This document shows, piece after piece, positions 8,250-16,712 of a stretch of DNA of 35,804 nt. The translations under genes were made by a program, and so were the position numbers. The notes beneath the pieces were generated by a model, which searched no databases, was not told the origin of the DNA, and saw nothing but the letters and a program-made list of their open reading frames with translations. Source of the stretch: Methanomassiliicoccales archaeon (lineage in GTDB: Archaea > Thermoplasmatota > Thermoplasmata > Methanomassiliicoccales > UBA472); the NCBI GenBank assembly GCA_028682895.1, contig JAJRAK010000034.1, positions 1 to 35,804 of the forward strand, written 5' to 3'. Each line of letters starts with the position of its first letter. Position 1 is the stretch's first letter.

Positions 8250-9104
8250 CTACTGAAGAATGGCCTTGGCCACTTCCGGCGCCACTGAGATCTGCGATAC
8301 CTCGCTCTCCAGGGTGTTCGCGCAGGCCAGCTTGTCCACATACTTCTTCAGGTTGTCCAGGGCGTTGCCGACGAACAGTCCATGGGTGCAGGCGGCCATG
8401 ACGCTCCTGGCCCCCAAGCGCTTCAGTTCCTCGGTGGCGGCCACGATGGTGCCTCCGGTGGAAATGATGTCATCCACGATCAGGACCTTCCTGTCCTTGG
8501 CGTCGATGTTCTTCGGCGTCATGTGCACATGCGTGCCAGACAACCTCGTCTTGACCAGATAGTCCCAGTCCACGCCCAGGCGCTCCGCGGTCCAGCCCGC
8601 TCTTCTCAAAGCTCCCTCATCAGGGGCCAGCACTAGGTCCACGCCGTACTCCTTGAAGTAATCCCCGACGCAGGGGGCCGCGTGCACATCGTAGACCTTG
8701 GCCTTCTTGAACCACTCCATGATCTCGGGGCTGTGGATATCGACGAGGACGACCTTATCGGCGTTCATCTGGATGTGGTCGACCATGACCTTGGCCGATA
8801 ACGGTTCGCCGCGGTTGAAGCGCTCGTCCTGCCTGGCATAGCCGAAATAGGGGATGACGCAGGTGACCTTCTCCGCTCCTAGCCCGATGGCGGCATCCTG
8901 CAGTAGCAATAGCTCTATCAGCTTGTCGTTAGGGTAGGAGTTCTGCACTATGACGACCTCTCCTCGGAGCGCCTCGCGCTCGATGCGCGCGTACGTCTCA
9001 CCATCAGGGAAGGTCTTGGTCGTCGCCTGGACATACTCAGCGTTGAGCTTGCTGGCCAGGTCCTTTGCTAGGTTAGTGGAGGCGGAGCCACCTATGACTA
9101 TCAT
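8250..9104 (-). CDS. prs: Ribose-phosphate diphosphokinase (PRPP synthetase)
   Basis: A 284-residue archaeal-type PRPP synthetase that makes PRPP from ribose 5-phosphate and ATP for purine, pyrimidine, His and Trp synthesis. Motifs are FPDGETYARI (32-41), the catalytic RQDERF (91-96), DIHS (122-125), KTRLSG (185-190) and the PRPP-binding loop DDIISTGGT (211-219). Length fits the shorter archaeal enzyme. A TATA-like attaataag at 9126-9134 is centred 26 bp before the ATG, so the mRNA should be leaderless. The gene ends in TAG, rare in this window; reading through it would add only three residues before a second TAG, so it is a true stop here. Confidence 0.96.
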   Translation of the reverse strand: MIVIGGSASTNLAKDLASKLNAEYVQATTKTFPDGETYARIEREALRGEVVIVQNSYPNDKLIELLLLQDAAIGLGAEKVTCVIPYFGYARQDERFNRGEPLSAKVMVDHIQMNADKVVLVDIHSPEIMEWFKKAKVYDVHAAPCVGDYFKEYGVDLVLAPDEGALRRAGWTAERLGVDWDYLVKTRLSGTHVHMTPKNIDAKDRKVLIVDDIISTGGTIVAATEELKRLGARSVMAACTHGLFVGNALDNLKKYVDKLACANTLESEVSQISVAPEVAKAILQ

Positions 9105-9197
9105 CGGACCATGTATCGTTTTCCGATTAATAAGACATGCGTGGCATATGTACGATACGACTCAGATGCTCTCATCACACGATGCTTTCCTCCCCAA

Positions 9198-9207
9198 CAT
9201 ATATATC
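9198..9207 (+). promoter_or_regulatory. TATA box of herA
   Basis: The run catatatatc at 9198-9207 is the strongest TATA element in the prs-herA divergent region. It is centred about 22-26 bp before the ATG at 9224, which sets that codon as the likely start of a leaderless mRNA. The open frame extends up to 9137, which lies upstream of the promoter. Confidence 0.6.
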
Positions 9208-9223
9208 GTGTCCGCCCGATATC

Positions 9224-10879
9224 ATGGACGGATGGGAAATGCAAACCAATTCTTTGTCAGAGTCCAGCGATAGGTCCGATCCTCTCCCGGAAGAGGAGGA
9301 AGTGGTGGAAGAGGAGGTCCCGGATGAAGATGTCCCGGACGTCGGTACCCCGGACGAGATGGTCACTCCTCGAGAGCACAAGCCTTCAGAGCACACTTTG
9401 GAGGACCCTACATACGGGCACCTCGATGGCATGGGCATAATCTACGGGAACGTGGGCGCGACCTCGTTCCATCTCCGTGTCCTTGGCGACCTTCAAAAGA
9501 TGGATTATGTGCAGGTCGTGCACCAATCGCACGGCTGGGTGCTGGGGCAGGTCTCCGATGTTGAAAGGAAGACGGACCTGACCGTGGAGAAGGCCAAGAA
9601 GATAAGCGAGGGCATGAACGTCGAGATCGACGAGATAGTCATCGCCCAGATCACGATACTCGGTTACAGGGACGAGCGGAAGCTGCTGCAGGTCCCCCGT
9701 TCCCCGTTCAAGGCCGGGGACTGGGTGTACAAGGCCAGGGACCAGCTCATCAAGGAAGTAATCGGTCTCAAGGAAGGGACGCCCACTGGCGCCTACATCG
9801 GCAAGTTGTTTGGCTATGACATCAACGTCGAGGTGGACATCAACGCCATGGTGCAGAAGCACGTCAGCATACTGGCCAAGACCGGCGGGGGCAAGAGCTT
9901 CCTCTGCGGGGACCTGGTCGAGGAGCTGATGAAGCACGACGTGACCGTCCTTATACTCGACCCGCACGGGGAGTATGGTGCCATGCGCGATGTGGGCACC
10001 GTCATGCCTGGCAAGCGCGACTTCGGCGTGACGCCGGCGGGCTTCGCCGACAAGATAATGGAGTTCGCCACGGACACGACCATCAACAAGGACGCCAAGC
10101 CCCTCAAGTTCACTCTGGCGAACATTGATGCCCGTGATCTGCTGGCTCTCACCACTATAAAGAACGGGAAGGTCTACCTGAACTCACTGAGGAAGGCCAT
10201 CGACAGCCTGAAGTCGGTCAAGAAGGACTACGGCCTGAAGGAGATAATCAGCGTCCTGGAGGCGGACGAGGATGCCAATAACCAGACGCTGATCGCCGAG
10301 CTAGCGTACCTGAACGAGGTCAACATCTTCGCCCCCCAGGGAACGAAGATCGACGAGCTGATATCCACCGGAATGACGACCATCATCAACCTGAAGGGCA
10401 CGCCGCCGGACATACAGGAACTGATTGTCACTCGCCTGGCTACCGCCATGTTCGAACTGCGCAAGCTAGGCAAGGTCCCGCCGATGATGATAATCGCCGA
10501 GGAGGCGCACAACTTCTGTCCGCAGCAGGGCGTGACGTCCTGCTCCAAGATATTCCGGACCATCGCCGCCGAGGGCCGTAAGTTCGGTCTCGGACTGACG
10601 ATAATCTCTCAGAGGGCGGCCAAGATCGACAAGAACGTGCTCTCTCAATGCAACACCCAGATGATACTGAAGGTCACCAACCCCAACGACCTGAAGGCCA
10701 TCGTGTCGTCCGTCGAGGGGCTCCAGGCGGGCATGGACGAGGAGATACAGAGGTTACCTATCGGTGTCGCCCTGATAATGGGCGGTAACATCCAGATGCC
10801 CTTGTTCGTCGAGGTGCGTCCGCGTCAGAGCCGGCACGGCGGGGAGAGCGTGGAGATCATCCCCTCCAAGAGGCTGTGA
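9224..10879 (+). CDS. herA: HerA-family DNA-translocating ATPase
   Basis: A HerA/FtsK-clan ATPase of 551 residues, a hexameric DNA translocase that in archaea usually works with NurA nuclease and Mre11-Rad50 in end resection. An acidic N-terminal tail (about 18-45, many Glu/Asp) precedes a HAS-barrel domain (about 55-190). Walker A is AKTGGGKS (218-225), followed by the strand VLILDPHGEYG. Walker B is MMIIAEEAH (421-429), with the arginine-finger region AAEGRKFGLGLTIISQR after it. The start follows the TATA box at 9198-9207; ATG 9239 is an alternative. No nurA is adjacent; instead DUF357 follows after one base. Whether it is the NurA partner or a paralogue cannot be told from sequence. Confidence 0.9.
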   Translation: MDGWEMQTNSLSESSDRSDPLPEEEEVVEEEVPDEDVPDVGTPDEMVTPREHKPSEHTLEDPTYGHLDGMGIIYGNVGATSFHLRVLGDLQKMDYVQVVHQSHGWVLGQVSDVERKTDLTVEKAKKISEGMNVEIDEIVIAQITILGYRDERKLLQVPRSPFKAGDWVYKARDQLIKEVIGLKEGTPTGAYIGKLFGYDINVEVDINAMVQKHVSILAKTGGGKSFLCGDLVEELMKHDVTVLILDPHGEYGAMRDVGTVMPGKRDFGVTPAGFADKIMEFATDTTINKDAKPLKFTLANIDARDLLALTTIKNGKVYLNSLRKAIDSLKSVKKDYGLKEIISVLEADEDANNQTLIAELAYLNEVNIFAPQGTKIDELISTGMTTIINLKGTPPDIQELIVTRLATAMFELRKLGKVPPMMIIAEEAHNFCPQQGVTSCSKIFRTIAAEGRKFGLGLTIISQRAAKIDKNVLSQCNTQMILKVTNPNDLKAIVSSVEGLQAGMDEEIQRLPIGVALIMGGNIQMPLFVEVRPRQSRHGGESVEIIPSKRL

Positions 10880-10880
10880 G

Positions 10881-11174
10881 ATGAGGGACACCATCTCCAA
10901 AGAGCATCTGGAACGGTACCTGGGCATCACCAAGAAGGCCTTGGACAAGCTGAAGCTGGCCGCGCCCGAGCGCTCTTTCAACCGCAAGCTGGCGGAATCG
11001 TTCCTGGAGATGGCCACCACCTATTACGAGGATGCCAGGCACTTCATGGAGAAGGGTGATTACGTGAACGCCTTCGCCTCCGTGAACTACGCACATGGAT
11101 GGCTGGACTGCGGGGCGCGCATCGGTCTCTTCGACGTCGGACAGGACGACCAGCTTTTCACCCTTTACGAATGA
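10881..11174 (+). CDS. DUF357 family protein
   Basis: A 97-residue all-helical protein of the archaeal DUF357 family. Helical segments are SKEHLERYLGITKKALDKLKLA, KLAESFLEMATTYYEDARHFMEKG and NAFASVNYAHGWLDCGARIGLF, the last being the conserved family motif (Y/H-G-W-L-D-x-G). The function is unknown. The fold resembles nucleotidyltransferase-substrate (HEPN-like) four-helix proteins, which is an inference. It starts one base after the herA stop and must share its mRNA. Its repeated location next to herA-type genes in archaea suggests a functional link to the translocase. Confidence 0.88.
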   Translation: MRDTISKEHLERYLGITKKALDKLKLAAPERSFNRKLAESFLEMATTYYEDARHFMEKGDYVNAFASVNYAHGWLDCGARIGLFDVGQDDQLFTLYE

Positions 11175-11175
11175 A

Positions 11176-12036
11176 TCAGATCAACCTAGGACCATTGTAA
11201 TCCAAAGAGCAGCGGAACGTCTCCCCGTAAGCGGACAGCGCTTCCCTCAGAAGCTCCATATCAGGTCCGGTGGCGAAGACGGAATTGCCTATCATCGATT
11301 GACTGGCCCATCCCCACTTCTTTGCCTCCCAGACGGCCCGGCGCACCTCGGGGGTGGCCAGCCCGGACTCCTCCATGAACTCGTTGGAGAGCCGGAAGAA
11401 CGTCTCCAGCGTCGGCTGTTCCATCAGAGCGTCCACACGATCGCGTCCTGCGATATTGATGCGCTCCTGCACCTCGGCGTTGCCGAGCTTATCGGCGGTA
11501 GGGATGGACGGGCCTACGACGGCGAGCACCAGCTCTATTTGTCCGTTCAGACGTTCCACCTCCCCCCGCGGCGGAAGCCCCGGCCTGCACCGTACCTCGA
11601 TCCCGCCGCGCATGATTCCGGAGACGTCGCCCATGCCGGTGCGATTGGCCAGTTCGGCGACGTGCGCCGCCACGTACGCTTCGCTCTGCGGCAGGTCCAG
11701 AAGATGGGCCAAAGCCCAGGCGGCGGATAGGGAACCGGCGGCGCTGGTACCGAATCCCTGGGCGACGGGCAACTGCAGCTCGTTCCTTACTTTGACGTCG
11801 AACGGCCTGTCCTTTAAAAGATGACGCACGGCGTGCTCGGTCACCGGTGCCTCGGCCTTCAGACCGTTCAGCCAGATGTCGACCTTACCGGAACCGTCCG
11901 TCAACTCGACCTCGCTGATCACTCCCAACGAGATGCTCAGTCCGGCCCCGCGCGACCCGCAGGCGATGACGTCCTCGTCCTGGCATATCTGGAAGAAACC
12001 GGTGATATGTCCGGGACAGAACGCCTTGGCCTTCAT
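11176..12036 (-). CDS. Pantoate kinase (GHMP family)
   Basis: A 286-residue GHMP-superfamily kinase. In archaea this enzyme phosphorylates pantoate to 4-phosphopantoate, a step of the archaeal CoA route that replaces bacterial PanC/CoaA chemistry. The N-terminal CPGHITGFF is characteristic. The phosphate-binding GHMP loop is LPVAQGFGTSAAGSLSAA (about 89-106). The third conserved motif lies near the C terminus (SMIGNSVFATGPD). The ATG overlaps the coaBC stop by four bases (ATGA), so both CoA genes are translated together. The partner phosphopantothenate synthetase is not in this window. The gene converges with DUF357, the stops one base apart. Confidence 0.93.
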   Translation of the reverse strand: MKAKAFCPGHITGFFQICQDEDVIACGSRGAGLSISLGVISEVELTDGSGKVDIWLNGLKAEAPVTEHAVRHLLKDRPFDVKVRNELQLPVAQGFGTSAAGSLSAAWALAHLLDLPQSEAYVAAHVAELANRTGMGDVSGIMRGGIEVRCRPGLPPRGEVERLNGQIELVLAVVGPSIPTADKLGNAEVQERINIAGRDRVDALMEQPTLETFFRLSNEFMEESGLATPEVRRAVWEAKKWGWASQSMIGNSVFATGPDMELLREALSAYGETFRCSLDYNGPRLI

Positions 12037-13223
12037 AGGTTGGCCGCCTCCTCTAAGATCAGACGGGCCACCTCGGCCTTGCTGCCTTCCAGCACCTTCT
12101 GCTTGAGCGCGCGCACGAAGACGACCTTGGTCATGCCCGGCCTCACGTCAGTAAGGTCATTGGCCACTACCGCGGCCAGGAGATTCTTCTTTAAGGAAAG
12201 ACGGGCCGAATTCACCAACGAACGCTCCTCCACCCGCGATTCCGCTTTGAAGCCCACGACGACGGCGCAGCGCTCCCTGATGAGGGGGAGCATCTTCGGC
12301 GCCGTCCTCAGCCGCAGCTCCAGGTCCGGGCCGGACGAAGGTATCTTGCCCGGCTCAGTATCAAAGGTAAAATCGGAAAGTGCCGCCGGTACGAAGACCA
12401 TGTCATGGTCGATGGTCGGCACGATGTCCGCCAGATCGCCCAAGGTCTCGAACCGCTTGGATGGTATGAAGGGAGGCAGTGGGACGCAGCATCTCCCCAT
12501 CCACAGCTCCACGTCGGCACCCTGATGATAGGCGGCGATGGCCAGCTCCACGGCCGTCTCGCCCGTCCCCTTGTTGGTGATGATGCGCATGTCATCCATC
12601 CTCTCGGCAGAGGAACCGCCGATGACCAGGACCTTACGGCTCTTCATCCTGCGCTCGCTGAGCTTGCGTATGGTGGCATGCACGATCTCGTCCACGGTGG
12701 CGACCTTTGCTTTCTTACCTTCCATGCGCGGGCCGACGAACTCCACGCCCCAAGCGCTCAGACGGTCCATGTTCTCCGCCACCATCGGGTTCTTGAACAT
12801 GGCCCCGTGCATCGCAGGCGCTATGAGCATCGGCACGCCGGAGCCGATGGCCACGGTCGCCATGGTGGTGACCGTGGTATCGTCGATGCCGCAGGCGATC
12901 TTGGAGATGGTGTTGGCCGTGGCCGGCGCTATGAGCAGAAGGTCCGCCCTTCCCGGGACATCGCCCATGAGCGAGACGTGCTGCACTCTTCCGTCCAGTT
13001 CCGTTATGACCTCTTCGCCGGTGGCGAAGCTCATTGACATGGGCGTGACGAGCTTCTGTGCCTCTTGGGTCAGCACCGGTATCACGCGGGCGCCGTGCCT
13101 CATGAGCGTCCGGGCGAGCTCGAAGCTCTCCACCGCGGCGATGGAACCGGTGATGCCCAGCACTATGGTCTTACCGTTCAGCAGGGACGAGGAACTGCCC
13201 CGGATCCCCTCAGAGGGATGCAT
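12033..13223 (-). CDS. coaBC: Bifunctional phosphopantothenoylcysteine synthetase/decarboxylase CoaBC
   Basis: A 396-residue Dfp/CoaBC protein that joins 4'-phosphopantothenate to cysteine with CTP and decarboxylates the product. The N-terminal flavoprotein (CoaC) domain starts at LGITGSIAAVESFELARTL and contains APATANTISKIACGI and APAMHGAMFKNP. The usual PAMN signature reads PAMH here. The C-terminal CoaB domain begins near residue 195 (VLVIGGSSAERMD) with ITNKGTGETAVELA binding the nucleotide. Length is normal. A TTTAAA at 13247-13252 is centred 26 bp before the ATG, overlapping the tmk stop, so coaBC probably has its own leaderless promoter as well as readthrough from tmk. It is coupled to pantoate kinase by ATGA. 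Confidence 0.95.
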   Translation of the reverse strand: MHPSEGIRGSSSSLLNGKTIVLGITGSIAAVESFELARTLMRHGARVIPVLTQEAQKLVTPMSMSFATGEEVITELDGRVQHVSLMGDVPGRADLLLIAPATANTISKIACGIDDTTVTTMATVAIGSGVPMLIAPAMHGAMFKNPMVAENMDRLSAWGVEFVGPRMEGKKAKVATVDEIVHATIRKLSERRMKSRKVLVIGGSSAERMDDMRIITNKGTGETAVELAIAAYHQGADVELWMGRCCVPLPPFIPSKRFETLGDLADIVPTIDHDMVFVPAALSDFTFDTEPGKIPSSGPDLELRLRTAPKMLPLIRERCAVVVGFKAESRVEERSLVNSARLSLKKNLLAAVVANDLTDVRPGMTKVVFVRALKQKVLEGSKAEVARLILEEAANL

Positions 13224-13247
13224 GCTTCTAAATTCGAAGGTCCCGAT

Positions 13248-13850
13248 TTAAACGTATGCCCGGACCGCCTGCTTGACGGTCTCCACTACCTGGGCCAGCT
13301 GGACGTCGGAGTCGACCACCGTCCAGTTAAGTTCCTTAGCAAGCATCAGGTAGTTGTCTTGCACCTTGCGCAGGTACTCCTCCTTCTCGAACTTGCTGAG
13401 GTGGCCGCGATCTCCCACGCGCCTCATGGCCATGCTTGGTTCGCAGGTCAAAAGTATCGTGACGTCAGCACGGCGGGCCACCGGTCCGTTCAAGGCCATG
13501 AGCCAAGGGATGGCGTTGTCGCCCATGAGCGGCGCCAGGGCCGCTCCCTGGTAAGCGACGGTGGAACCGAAGTAGCGGTCGCAGATGACGACCTTCCCCT
13601 CGTCCAGCCATGTTCCTATCCGCTTAGTGTGCTGGCAACGGTCGGCGGTGAACAGCAACGATTCCGTCCTGGGGTCCAGGTCCTCCTCGTTAGCACGGCG
13701 TACGGCGTTCCCCAGCCATTCCTTGGTCGGTTCGGCCGTCAGGACGACCTCGCGCCCGTCCCCCTCCAACCACTCCTTCAGCTTCTTGGAGATGGTGCTC
13801 TTGCCCGTTCCGTCTATCCCTTCCAGTACGATGAACGTTCCTTCCTTCAA
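13248..13850 (-). CDS. tmk: Thymidylate kinase
   Basis: A 200-residue dTMP kinase producing dTDP for DNA synthesis. The P-loop is LEGIDGTGKST (9-19). The DR[YW] motif is DRYFGSTVAYQG (about 91-102). A LID region with several Arg (RRVGDRGHLSKFE) lies about residues 140-155, and the adenine-side ADRCQHTKRI motif is present. The ATG overlaps the gcvPB stop as ATGA. Glycine cleavage yields methylene-folate or its pterin analogue, the one-carbon donor for dTMP, so coupling with tmk makes metabolic sense, although no thymidylate synthase gene is present here. Confidence 0.95.
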   Translation of the reverse strand: MKEGTFIVLEGIDGTGKSTISKKLKEWLEGDGREVVLTAEPTKEWLGNAVRRANEEDLDPRTESLLFTADRCQHTKRIGTWLDEGKVVICDRYFGSTVAYQGAALAPLMGDNAIPWLMALNGPVARRADVTILLTCEPSMAMRRVGDRGHLSKFEKEEYLRKVQDNYLMLAKELNWTVVDSDVQLAQVVETVKQAVRAYV

Positions 13851-15310
13851 GGCGATCCCGGCCCCTTCTTGCGCTGGTATATCCTCCAGCTGAGGATGAG
13901 CTCCTTGGCCGCATACACCTCGTCCACGCGCGAGATGGCCGTGTTATGAGGGGCGGTGCGCAATTGCTCCGGGTCCGCGGAAGCGATATCAATGAGCGCT
14001 TGAGCGTAGCGGTCCAGCGTTTCCTTCGACTCGGTCTCCGTCGGCTCGATCATCAGCGCCTCCTCGACCAGCGAGGGGAAATAGATCGTCGGCGTCATGA
14101 ACCCCTTGTCCAGCAGTCCCTTGGCGATGTCCGTGGCATGCACGCCCTTCTCCTTCGCCAGCTTCTTGGCGGATATGACGAACTCGTGCTTGCGCAGTTG
14201 GGCGAACGGCATCTCATAAGTGGGAACGACCCTGCTCTTCAGGTAGTTGGAATTGAGGACAGCACGCTGAGAGACGTCCTTCAGGCCGTCCCCGCCCTGC
14301 TCCAGTATGTACGCGTATGCGCGAACGAGCACGCCGAAGTTGCCATAGAGGGAACGGACCTTGCCTATGCTCTCCTTCCTATCGTAATCAAAACGGTACT
14401 TGCCATCCTCGGATATGATGCGGGGCACGGGCAGGTACGGCTCAAGGTACATCCTGACGCCGACGGGACCTGCGCCCGGACCGCCGCCGCCGTGCGGCGT
14501 GGCGAACGTCTTATGCAGGTTGAAGTGGACGATGTCGAAATGCATCGCCCCCGGCGTCGTGATCCCCATGATGGCGTTCAGGTTGGCCCCGTCATAGTAC
14601 AGCAACGCGCCATAGGAATGCACCAATCTGGCCAGGTCGGCTATGTCCTTTTCGAAGAGACCGAGCGTGTTAGGGTTGGTGACCATGACCGCCGCGGTGC
14701 GCTCGGACAGCGCCGCCTTCACCGCCTCCAGGTCGATGCATCCGTCCGGTCCGGACGGCACCTCGATGACGGTGAACCCGGCCATGGCCGCGCTGGCCGG
14801 GTTCGTCCCGTGGGCGGAGTCGGGAACGATCACCTCGTCCCGCTGCTGGTTGTTGGCGGCGTGGTACGCCTTTGCTATCAGCATCCCAGTGAACTCACCG
14901 TGAGCACCGGCCGCCGGTTGCAGCGTCACCGCGTCCATGCCTGATATGATGCACAGCGCCTTCTCCAGATCTCGCATCAGCTGCAGGGCGCCCTGCACCG
15001 ATTCCTCGTCCTGGTATGGGTGCACGGAAGTGACCGTGCTCAAAGAGCTGAGAAGGTCGGCGTACTTGGGATTGTACTTCATGGTGCACGACCCGAGCGG
15101 GTACATGCCGTTGTCCACGCCGAAGTTCATCTGTGAAAGGTTGATGTAATGACGGACGACCTCTCGCTCTGGTATGTCTGGAAGGCAGAGGTCCTGGCGG
15201 ACCATCTCCTCCGGGATCCGTACCTTGTCATCGCACACAGGGCAGAAATCGTTGCCCCCCAGGAGCTCGAATATGAGCGGCTCGTCGTACCTCGCCTGAC
15301 GATAGCTCAC
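13847..15310 (-). CDS. gcvPB: Glycine dehydrogenase (decarboxylating) subunit 2
   Basis: A 487-residue PLP-dependent beta subunit of the glycine cleavage P-protein. It decarboxylates glycine and passes aminomethyl to GcvH lipoate. PLP binds Lys267 in HFNLHKTFATPHGGGGPG. SCTMKYNPK (about 74-82) and DSAHGTNPAS (164-173) are family signatures. The frame is open up to 15676, but that stretch is out-of-frame gcvPA. The GTG at 15308-15310 overlaps the gcvPA stop as GTGA and gives the correct N terminus (MSYRQARYDEPLIFEL). Oddly, a CPVC pair (residues 23-26) stands where homologues usually have a GRRG-type segment. The stop overlaps tmk as ATGA. Confidence 0.96.
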   Translation of the reverse strand: MSYRQARYDEPLIFELLGGNDFCPVCDDKVRIPEEMVRQDLCLPDIPEREVVRHYINLSQMNFGVDNGMYPLGSCTMKYNPKYADLLSSLSTVTSVHPYQDEESVQGALQLMRDLEKALCIISGMDAVTLQPAAGAHGEFTGMLIAKAYHAANNQQRDEVIVPDSAHGTNPASAAMAGFTVIEVPSGPDGCIDLEAVKAALSERTAAVMVTNPNTLGLFEKDIADLARLVHSYGALLYYDGANLNAIMGITTPGAMHFDIVHFNLHKTFATPHGGGGPGAGPVGVRMYLEPYLPVPRIISEDGKYRFDYDRKESIGKVRSLYGNFGVLVRAYAYILEQGGDGLKDVSQRAVLNSNYLKSRVVPTYEMPFAQLRKHEFVISAKKLAKEKGVHATDIAKGLLDKGFMTPTIYFPSLVEEALMIEPTETESKETLDRYAQALIDIASADPEQLRTAPHNTAISRVDEVYAAKELILSWRIYQRKKGPGSP

Positions 15311-16632
15311 TGGGTCACCTCCTGCAGGGCGATGACCAGCTTGTCGATGTCCTTCATGGTGGTCAGCTCCGTGGCGGTCATGAGCATGTGCTCGGTCATC
15401 CTGGGCACATGCGTGTGCATGGGCATGCCGCCGATGATGCCATGGCGCAGGAGCAGTTTGTTCAGCTTGACCGGGTGCAGCGGCGTCCTGACGACGAACT
15501 CGTTGAAATGAGCACCGTCGAACATGGGGGCCATGAACCCGTCCAGCGGATCGAGGCGGTCCATGAGCAGCTTGGCGTTCTTCATGTTCAGGCGGGCGAG
15601 CGAGCGCAGCCCCTTGGCGCCGACGATGCCCAGGTATGCGCTCGCGGTCACGGCCATCAGCGCCTCGTTGCTGCATATGTTCGACGTGGCCTTCGAGCGT
15701 CTGATGTGCTGCTCCCTGGTCTGCAGGGTCATGCAGAAAGCCCTACGCCCGTCATGGTCCTTCGTCATCCCTATCAGGCGGCCGGGCATCTTGCGCACAT
15801 GCTCGGACCGGCAGGCGAATATGCCCAGCAGCGGCCCGCCGAAGCTCATGGATATGCCCAACGGCTGGCCCTCTCCGATGACGATGTCCGCGCCGTACTC
15901 GCCCGGCGGTCTGACCAGCGCCAGTGATAGCGGGTTCACCCCGACCACCAACGGCACCTCGGGGAACTCCTTCTTCAGCTTGGTGACGTTCGGATCTATT
16001 ATGCCGAAAAGGTTCGGCACTTCTGCATATATGCCGCACACGTCAGAGGTCATCTTGCTGCGGACATCGTCCATGTCCATGCCCCCTGTGTACGGGTCGT
16101 AGCAGTACTCGATGACGCTCATCCCCACGCCGTCGATGTAGTTCTTCAGGACCGACCTCTTCTCCCAGTTCATCGCTGAGGGGACCATGAACGCGCTCTT
16201 GGGCGATATCCGATGGCACATGGTGGCCGCCTCCCCCAGGGCGGTGGCGCCATCATAGTTGGAGGAGTTCACCACGTCCATGGCGGTGAGCTCGGACATC
16301 ATGCTCTGATATTCGAACAGAGCTTGCAGCATGCCCTGGCTGATCTCCGCCTGGTAAGGCGTGTATGAGGTAAGGAACTCGGAGCGGCCGGCGATGGCCT
16401 TCACCGCCGAAGGGATGAAGTGATTGTAGATGCCCCCGCCAAGGAAGCTGGGCACCTGTTCGACCGTGGTGTTCTGAGCGAGCATGTCACGCACTTTGAT
16501 GATGACCTCCATCTCGCTCTTGCCGGTCGGAAGGGGCAGCCCGTCTATCCGTACTTCGTCTGGTACGTCGGAGAACAGTTGATCGACATCATCGATGCCC
16601 AGGGCTTCCAGCATCCTACGGTCCAGAACCAT
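15307..16632 (-). CDS. gcvPA: Glycine dehydrogenase (decarboxylating) subunit 1
   Basis: A 441-residue alpha subunit of the two-part P-protein, structurally like the PLP half but without the PLP lysine. Family features are FLGGGIYNHFIPSAV (about 64-78), SYTPYQAEISQGMLQ (89-103), NSSNYDGATALGEA (122-135) and the GGPLLGIFACR segment near 265. It pairs with GcvPB in an alpha2beta2 enzyme. The ATG at 16630-16632 has a strong Shine-Dalgarno (GGAGGG, about 10 nt upstream) and a TATA-like ACTATTTATTAGG near 16665, so this mRNA has a leader, unlike many neighbours. It heads the run gcvPA-gcvPB-tmk-coaBC-pantoate kinase. gcvT and gcvH are not in the window. Confidence 0.96.
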   Translation of the reverse strand: MVLDRRMLEALGIDDVDQLFSDVPDEVRIDGLPLPTGKSEMEVIIKVRDMLAQNTTVEQVPSFLGGGIYNHFIPSAVKAIAGRSEFLTSYTPYQAEISQGMLQALFEYQSMMSELTAMDVVNSSNYDGATALGEAATMCHRISPKSAFMVPSAMNWEKRSVLKNYIDGVGMSVIEYCYDPYTGGMDMDDVRSKMTSDVCGIYAEVPNLFGIIDPNVTKLKKEFPEVPLVVGVNPLSLALVRPPGEYGADIVIGEGQPLGISMSFGGPLLGIFACRSEHVRKMPGRLIGMTKDHDGRRAFCMTLQTREQHIRRSKATSNICSNEALMAVTASAYLGIVGAKGLRSLARLNMKNAKLLMDRLDPLDGFMAPMFDGAHFNEFVVRTPLHPVKLNKLLLRHGIIGGMPMHTHVPRMTEHMLMTATELTTMKDIDKLVIALQEVTQ

Positions 16633-16712
16633 GATAACGCGCCCTCCTACACGAATATCCTAATAAATAGTTTGTCTGGACGACCGTCAAGCAATATAAG
16701 GGCGGCGTTCCG

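Noticed and set aside
8250-8252. Pyrrolysine readthrough of the prs TAG
   Set aside because: Another TAG follows three codons later and the PRPP synthetase is already full length.
15311-15676. Longer version of gcvPB
   Set aside because: The extra 122 codons lie over gcvPA out of frame and have low-complexity Arg/His/Ala content. The GTG at 15310 gives the family N terminus.
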